DNA from: CAYLLT01 sp964591605
GTDB taxonomy: Bacteria; Planctomycetota; Phycisphaerae; UBA1845; PWPN01
Direction of reading: 5' to 3'
DNA: 27,404 nt
NCBI GenBank assembly: GCA_964591605.1
Contig: CAZQEN010000059.1
Location: forward strand, 1 to 27,404
Numbering within the stretch: position 1 is the first letter of the stretch; every line of letters begins with the position of its first letter. The notes under the pieces are model-generated. The model made no database searches. It was not told where the DNA came from and saw nothing but the letters and a program-made list of their open reading frames with translations. The position numbers and the translations under genes are program-made. Positions 23,302-27,404 of this stretch are shown here, one piece after another.

Positions 23302-23495
23302 GAATTCTGCGGTTCTGCGGGGCCGGAGGATTCAGCGGAGACGCGTACGACGGCCGGGCAGCGCGGTGCCCGTTGATCAATCGGGCTCGGTCATTCGTCC
23401 GACCGTGACGGAGCTTCGTGGGTCCTCCAGCCTCGTCGAGAATGACCGGGAGCCCTGATCGATCCGCCGGCAGTAAGGGTAGCACCGCAGAATTC
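23302..23495. mobile_element. Candidate MITE-like element with 12-bp terminal inverted repeats
   Basis: GAATTCTGCGGT (23302-23313) is the exact reverse complement of ACCGCAGAATTC (23484-23495); allowing mismatches the match runs to 15 of 17. Inside lie the arms of a long imperfect palindrome, 23375-23396 and 23440-23464. It contains GGGCTC/GAGCCC and GGTCATTC/GAATGACC with a 2-nt bulge, then GATCAATC facing GATCGATC. No reading frame of significance is inside and no clear target-site duplication flanks it. It fills most of the 340-nt divergent spacer between the dockerin-like and DppF-type genes. Confidence 0.5.
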
Positions 23496-23549
23496 GCCCG
23501 CACTGCCGCCGCTTGGCAACCGCTCGCGTGATGCGTACGCTTACGCGAC

Positions 23550-24638
23550 ATGGCCGCCGCCTTTCCGATCGCCGGCACGCCTCCCACGACGAACGGGGAG
23601 GTCCTCCTCGATGTGCGTGACCTCCACACGCATTTTCCCGTTCGCGCCGGGGTGTTCTCCCGCGTCCACGAGTACGTGAAGGCGGTCGACGGGGTGAGCT
23701 TTCAGGTGAAGCGCGGCCGGACCCTGGGGCTCGTGGGTGAGAGCGGCTGCGGGAAAACCACGGTCGGGCGAACGGTCTTGCGGCTGATCCCCGCCACTGC
23801 GGGGAAAGTGTATTTCGACGGGCTCGATGTGTTCAGCCTGGGCCGCTCGGCCCTGCGGGCTCTGCGGCGGCGTATGCAGATCATTTTCCAGGACCCCGTG
23901 GGGAGCCTGAATCCGCGGATGACGGTCAGCAGCATCGTGGGCGAGGCCCTGACCGTCCACGGCATCGCCCGCGGCCGGGCCCGGGACCAGCGGGTGGCCG
24001 AGCTGCTGGATCGCTGCGGGCTGAGCCCGGCGTACATGAACCGCTATCCGCACGAATTCTCCGGCGGCCAGCGCCAGCGGATCGGCATCGCGCGGGCCCT
24101 GGCCCTCAACCCCGACCTGATCATCTGCGATGAACCGGTCAGCGCCCTTGATGTGTCGATCCAGTCCCAGATTCTGAACCTTCTGCAGGATCTGCAGCGG
24201 CAAATGGGGCTGAGCTACCTGTTCATTGCCCACAACCTGGCCGTCGTCGAGCACTTCAGCGACGAGGTGGCGGTGATGTATCTGGGCCGGATCGTCGAGG
24301 TCGCCCAGGCCCAGGAGATTTACCGGAACCCGAAGCATCCCTATACGCAGGCCCTGCTGTCGGCCATCCCGGAGCCCGACCCGCAGCAGCGGGGCAACCG
24401 GATCGCCCTGCCGGGCGAGATTCCCAGCCCGATCAACCCCCCACCCGGCTGCCCGTTTCACCCCCGGTGCCCGCTGGCGGTGGAGGTATGCCGCCGGGAA
24501 CTGCCGCCGCTGGAGCATCCTGCGGGCTGCCCGCCCGAGCACCGGGTCGCCTGCCATCGTGCGGACGAGATCACGCCGACCAGCGTCGCGGAAACCATGC
24601 GATCCGGGCGGGTCGCGGCCCCTTCAACGTCCGCATAA
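23550..24638 (+). CDS. Oligopeptide/dipeptide ABC transporter ATP-binding protein (DppF/OppF-type)
   Basis: A 362-residue ATPase for peptide or related solute import. Walker A is GESGCGKTT at 63-71, the Q-loop is IIFQDPVGSLNPRMT near 111-125, the signature is FSGGQRQR at 170-177, and Walker B is LIICDEP at 190-196, with IAHN as switch. The C-terminal 70 residues form the oligo_HPY domain of this subfamily (HPYTQALLSAIP, and PPGCPFHPRCPLA with a cysteine-rich end that in relatives binds an iron-sulfur cluster). Normally such genes lie with DppD, permeases and a binding protein; none is present nearby, so it is an orphan in this window. No good ribosome binding site precedes ATG 23550, so translation may be leaderless or start elsewhere. 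The downstream gene begins 144 nt later with its own signals. Confidence 0.92.
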   Translation: MAAAFPIAGTPPTTNGEVLLDVRDLHTHFPVRAGVFSRVHEYVKAVDGVSFQVKRGRTLGLVGESGCGKTTVGRTVLRLIPATAGKVYFDGLDVFSLGRSALRALRRRMQIIFQDPVGSLNPRMTVSSIVGEALTVHGIARGRARDQRVAELLDRCGLSPAYMNRYPHEFSGGQRQRIGIARALALNPDLIICDEPVSALDVSIQSQILNLLQDLQRQMGLSYLFIAHNLAVVEHFSDEVAVMYLGRIVEVAQAQEIYRNPKHPYTQALLSAIPEPDPQQRGNRIALPGEIPSPINPPPGCPFHPRCPLAVEVCRRELPPLEHPAGCPPEHRVACHRADEITPTSVAETMRSGRVAAPSTSA

Positions 24639-24698
24639 AATCGGCTCTGGCGCCCGCCAGAGGAAATCTGAGAACTTTTCGCGGCTGACTTTGTCATG

Positions 24699-24704
24699 TA
24701 TAAC
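24699..24704 (+). promoter_or_regulatory. Weak -10 candidate before the 637-residue secreted protein
   Basis: TATAAC matches the -10 consensus in five of six positions in an otherwise GC-rich region, about 79 nt before the start at 24783. The -35 region (about 24676-24681) matches poorly. Confidence 0.25.
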
Positions 24705-24782
24705 GAGCTAGCCGATAGATGGCGTGAGCCGGCCGTGTGCAGCCAAGGCACAGCCCATTTTCCACACATAAGGATCAGTTCG

Positions 24783-26696
24783 ATGACCCACCTGAAACGG
24801 ACCCTGGTTTCGTTCCTCCTGATCAACCTTCCGGGAAGTGTCGTGCTGGCCCAGGCGCCCGAGGCGGCTCCCGAGGCGGCCCCGGCCAGCGCACCGGCCG
24901 ATCCGAGCGCCCTGCTCAAGGCGCTGCCCGCGGACGTCACGGCCTTCGTGGCGATTCCGAGCCTGCGGCAGATGGACGCGCACGTGCAGGGCGTGCTGAC
25001 CCAGCTTCAGCTCGCAGGCATGGTGCCCGGCCCGCTGGACTGGATCCGTTCGAGCGCGGGTCTGGGACAGGGTTTGAGCGAAAATGGCTCTCTGGCCTTC
25101 GTGATCCTGAGCCTCAAGGATGCCAAGTCTCCCGAAGACATCGGGGACCGGCTGGCGGTTTTCATTCCCACCGCCAAACCGGATCAGTTGCTGGCGGGGC
25201 TGGGGGCGGAGAAGGAAGGCGAGCTCAACAAGATCACGCTGATGGGCCAGCCGACGGTGGCGGCGGCGATTCCCGGCTTTCTGGTCGCGGCGGAGAAGCC
25301 CGAGACGCTCAAGGCCGCGATCTCGCCGGCCAGGAAGGGCCTCGACGCCGTCATGTCCGCCGAGCGGGCCAGGGCGTATGCGGCGAGCGACCTGTTCGCC
25401 TGGGCGAACCCCAATGGCCTCTCGAAGGAACTTCGGGCTCAGCTCCGCGACGCCATCAACGAGATGATGGACAAGATGAACCCGGCGGCCGGCGCGGGCA
25501 GCGAAACCCAGCCCGCGGGGGCGCAGCAGATCGACAGCATCCTCGACGACGTGGAGGAGCTCACCGTCGGTGTCTCCGCCGACAACCAGCGCGGCCTGCT
25601 GGTGAGCTGGTTCGTCAAGCCGCGCGAGAACTCCCCGATGGCCAAGCAGGCCCAGAGCCTCAAGGCGGTGGAGGGCTCGCTGCTGGCCGGCCTGCCGAGC
25701 GAGCCGGTCGTGGCAGCGATGGGCGTGGTCTGTGGCGGCGCGGACGCTGCGAAGGCCACCCAGGCCGAGCAGATGCTGGGCCAGGCCCTCAAGGTGTACT
25801 CCAGTGCGCTGAGCAGCGCGGGGGTCGAGCTCGATGAAGCGCGCCTGATGGCCCTCAAGGAGCCGCTGGTCCGGCTGTTCACGACCATGGAACAGTTCGC
25901 GGTCAGTGCCGCGGGCCTGACGGAAGCGGGTGAGGGCCGGCTGGGCCTGACCATGGTCGGGCAGACCGCCGACGGGCAGGCGTGGCAGGCGAGTGCCCGA
26001 AAACTATTCGCTTCGCTCAAGCAACTCGCGATCGATACCGCCAAGAAACAGGGCCAGCCCGACGAGAAGATCAACCCGATCGCGGACGCGATCCAGTGGA
26101 AGGAGAAGGCTGAGCAGGTCGAAGGCGCCTCGGTGGATCATCTGGTCGTGGACATCGACAAGATGCCCAAGGGCCCGAACGATTCGCCCGAGGATCTCGA
26201 AAAGATCAAGTCATTTGTGGGCAAGGAGGGGCTGCTGATCCGCGTCGCCTCGATGGCCGACAACCACGTGGTGGTCACCTTCGGCGGCGGGCAGAAGCGC
26301 TTCGCCCAGATCCTCGAGCTCGCTAAAAAGAACGACACCGCGCTGGCCGGCCACCCGACGGTCAAGTCGGTCGCCAGCCGGTTGCCCAAGGGACCGCGCG
26401 TCCTCGAGGGGTATCTGGCCCTGGACAACCTGCTCGATCTGGTGATGTCGACGGCCGCCCAGATGGGGTCGCCCATCCCGATCCCGCTGCAGCTCCGGAA
26501 CGCGGCTCCCATCGCGGTGACCGTCACGAAAGTCACACCGGTCGCCTCGGAGACGCAGATTCTGGTCCCCATGGAGCTGATGGTCTCGGTGAAGGACCTT
26601 GTCGGTCCCATCATGATGATGATGGGCGGCGGGATGCAGGGCCAGCCTCCGCCGGAGGAAACGACCGAGCCCGCTCCCAGCGGCAAGCTGAACTGA
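24783..26696 (+). CDS. Large secreted protein of unknown function
   Basis: A 637-residue exported protein, probably periplasmic or surface-located. The signal peptide MTHLKRTLVSFLLINLPGSVVLA is followed by an Ala/Pro-rich stretch (APEAAPEAAP) and a globular body. The opening of the body, LLKALPADVTAFVAIPSLRQMDAHV, resembles the N-terminus of planctomycete DUF3352-like proteins that begin with a 'P-D--A-V-VPSL--LD' phrase; this is a recollection of the family, not a search result. The rest is alternating helices and strands without catalytic motifs I recognise. The end is Met- and Gly-rich (IMMMMGGGMQGQ) and then Pro/Glu-rich. The ATG at 24783 is chosen over an in-frame one at 24696 because AAGGA lies 8 nt upstream and the signal peptide starts there. 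A strong terminator follows 32 nt after the stop, marking a monocistronic unit. Confidence 0.88.
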   Translation: MTHLKRTLVSFLLINLPGSVVLAQAPEAAPEAAPASAPADPSALLKALPADVTAFVAIPSLRQMDAHVQGVLTQLQLAGMVPGPLDWIRSSAGLGQGLSENGSLAFVILSLKDAKSPEDIGDRLAVFIPTAKPDQLLAGLGAEKEGELNKITLMGQPTVAAAIPGFLVAAEKPETLKAAISPARKGLDAVMSAERARAYAASDLFAWANPNGLSKELRAQLRDAINEMMDKMNPAAGAGSETQPAGAQQIDSILDDVEELTVGVSADNQRGLLVSWFVKPRENSPMAKQAQSLKAVEGSLLAGLPSEPVVAAMGVVCGGADAAKATQAEQMLGQALKVYSSALSSAGVELDEARLMALKEPLVRLFTTMEQFAVSAAGLTEAGEGRLGLTMVGQTADGQAWQASARKLFASLKQLAIDTAKKQGQPDEKINPIADAIQWKEKAEQVEGASVDHLVVDIDKMPKGPNDSPEDLEKIKSFVGKEGLLIRVASMADNHVVVTFGGGQKRFAQILELAKKNDTALAGHPTVKSVASRLPKGPRVLEGYLALDNLLDLVMSTAAQMGSPIPIPLQLRNAAPIAVTVTKVTPVASETQILVPMELMVSVKDLVGPIMMMMGGGMQGQPPPEETTEPAPSGKLN

Positions 26697-26727
26697 CCGG
26701 ATCGGCTCGGATCCCGGATCCAAACGA

Positions 26728-26765
26728 CGGCATGGGCAGCACGATGGCTGCCCATGCCGCTTTTT
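26728..26765 (+). terminator. Strong Rho-independent terminator
   Basis: CGGCATGGGCAGC (26728-26740) pairs perfectly over 13 bp with GCTGCCCATGCCG (26747-26759) around the 6-nt loop ACGATG, and a T-run follows at 26761-26765. It ends the 637-residue protein gene. Confidence 0.88.
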
Positions 26766-26871
26766 ACACCGGCCCGGGCCTCTGGCCGGAGCGGGCCTGA
26801 CCCCGAAACTGTGATGCTTCAGACGGAGGGCAGTGCTGGCCGTGACGGCAGGCTGCGTTCAGGCGGGGTGA

Positions 26872-26892
26872 GTGCAGGCGAGACGCCTGCAC
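26872..26892. repeat. Perfect 9-bp palindrome of the GCAGGCG...CGCCTGC type
   Basis: GTGCAGGCG (26872-26880) and CGCCTGCAC (26884-26892) flank the 3-nt loop AGA, followed by CACAAAGGGACGG. From general knowledge this is a unit of a very common planctomycete intergenic repeat that yields VVQASRLH when translated in chance frames. Confidence 0.6.
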
Positions 26893-26984
26893 CACAAAGG
26901 GACGGCCGCACCATAAGCGATCCCGGCGTCTGTTGGCGCGGAGTCGGTCACGCACCCCCCTGCTCCTGCGCTGGCAAGGGCATC

Positions 26985-27013
26985 ATGACCTTCTGCGTCA
27001 CTTCGGTTAAGAT
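26985..27013 (+). promoter_or_regulatory. Candidate promoter of the phosphohexomutase gene
   Basis: ATGACC (26985-26990; four of six match TTGACA) and TAAGAT (27008-27013) are separated by 17 nt. If used, transcription would begin near 27020, which excludes the in-frame ATG at 27012 and favours the GTG start at 27051. Confidence 0.4.
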
Positions 27014-27050
27014 GCGCCCTCAAACAGCGTTACGAAGCGAGGGTCCTCGG

Positions 27051-27404
27051 GTGAAAGATCCCCTCCAGCAGGTTGATGACTATTTCCGCTACTGCCCGGG
27101 TGAGGAGCGGATCAAGATCTCGAACGCCGTGTGCTTCGGGCGGCGGCGCGGCAATTTCCCCAAGTGCAAGGGCTGCCAGTTCAACGATGACGAGCACCGG
27201 CAGGCGGGATCGAGCGCGCTGACCATGCCCGACCGGGCGGCGGAGGAAGCCGAAAAAGCCCGCCGTGAGCGGATTGAGACGCTCTTCAAGTCATACGACG
27301 TCCGCGGCATCTATCCCGAGCCGCTCGACACCGACGCCGCCTGGCGGATCGGCCACGCAGCCGCCCAGTTCCTGCGCTCCGAGCTGCGCGGCTATGACCG
27401 CAGC
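27051..27404 (+). CDS. Phosphomannomutase/phosphoglucomutase N-terminal part with Cys-rich extension
   Basis: A partial gene that runs off the window; 118 codons are visible, open to the edge. From about residue 78 the sequence is the start of domain I of alpha-D-phosphohexomutases (LFKSYDVRGIYPEPLD, then WRIGHAAAQFL), enzymes interconverting hexose 1- and 6-phosphates for polysaccharide and nucleotide-sugar synthesis; the phosphoserine loop lies beyond the window. The first ~77 residues are unusual: four cysteines at 15, 28, 39 and 42 with basic residues (GRRRGNFPKCKGCQF) suggest a small zinc finger, followed by a charged helix. GTG at 27051 is used because GAGGG lies about 9 nt upstream and a promoter candidate overlaps the alternative in-frame ATG at 27012. 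Both starts keep the cysteine motif. Confidence 0.85.
   Translation, partial: MKDPLQQVDDYFRYCPGEERIKISNAVCFGRRRGNFPKCKGCQFNDDEHRQAGSSALTMPDRAAEEAEKARRERIETLFKSYDVRGIYPEPLDTDAAWRIGHAAAQFLRSELRGYDRS

Larger units (their letters stand above)
26697..27050. other. Intergenic region between secreted protein and phosphohexomutase
   Basis: A 354-nt stretch without a credible gene. It contains the terminator at 26728-26765, a perfect palindrome at 26872-26892, and a promoter candidate at 26985-27013 reading into the last gene. Confidence 0.6.

Noticed and set aside
26764..26955. Small minus-strand frame yielding VVQASRLH
   Set aside because: This peptide comes from the palindromic intergenic repeat at 26872-26892, not from a gene.

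Overview
The window reads as part of a Planctomycetota genome, most likely Phycisphaerae-like and probably a metagenome assembly. The evidence is high GC, an ECF sigma factor gene next to a Ser/Thr kinase-TPR gene with the planctomycete N-terminal module, several secreted proteins with EF-hand or dockerin-like tails, a formylglycine-type sulfatase, a membrane protein with a C-terminal zinc ribbon, and many short intergenic repeats of kinds common in that phylum. An exact 55-base overlap either side of a 100-N gap suggests de Bruijn graph scaffolding. No tRNA, rRNA, CRISPR array, integrase or transposase gene was seen.

Layout: 1-1313 (+) holds the tail of a probable glycoside-hydrolase-like protein and a polytopic membrane protein. 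1397-2293 (-) is a short-chain NAD(P) epimerase/reductase, divergent from a secreted sulfatase (2371-3852, +). A structured spacer with stacked hairpins leads into a three-gene ABC export set (ATPase 4040-4762, two-FtsX permease 5017-7401, HlyD-like adaptor 7408-8742, all +). On the minus strand, 8773-12389 is one Ser/Thr kinase-TPR gene broken only by the gap, preceded by its ECF sigma gene (12491-13123). Then come a secreted EF-hand protein (13342-14226, +), a secreted di-haem beta-propeller protein with a dockerin-like tail (14338-17136, +), a membrane-anchored alpha/beta hydrolase (17181-18077, -), a BNR/sialidase-like secreted protein (18398-20899, -) and another secreted protein with a dockerin-like end (21179-23209, -). 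The right end carries a DppF/OppF-type ATPase (23550-24638, +), a large secreted protein (24783-26696, +) closed by the best terminator of the window, and the start of a phosphohexomutase with a Cys-rich N-terminal extension (27051 to the edge).

Functionally, the sigma-kinase pair is the regulatory core; the ABC set exports an unknown substrate from the inner membrane; the sulfatase, the possible glycosidase and the secreted calcium-binding-type proteins fit a polysaccharide-degrading, surface-protein-rich lifestyle. I see no complete new defence or biosynthetic system. The most unusual signals are (a) an 84-codon insertion inside the kinase domain built largely from intergenic repeat sequence, including a 26-mer shared with an inverted repeat filling the sigma-kinase spacer, (b) a 194-bp element with 12-bp terminal inverted repeats and a long internal palindrome, (c) mutually exclusive hairpins ahead of the ABC set, and (d) a zinc-finger-like extension on the phosphohexomutase.
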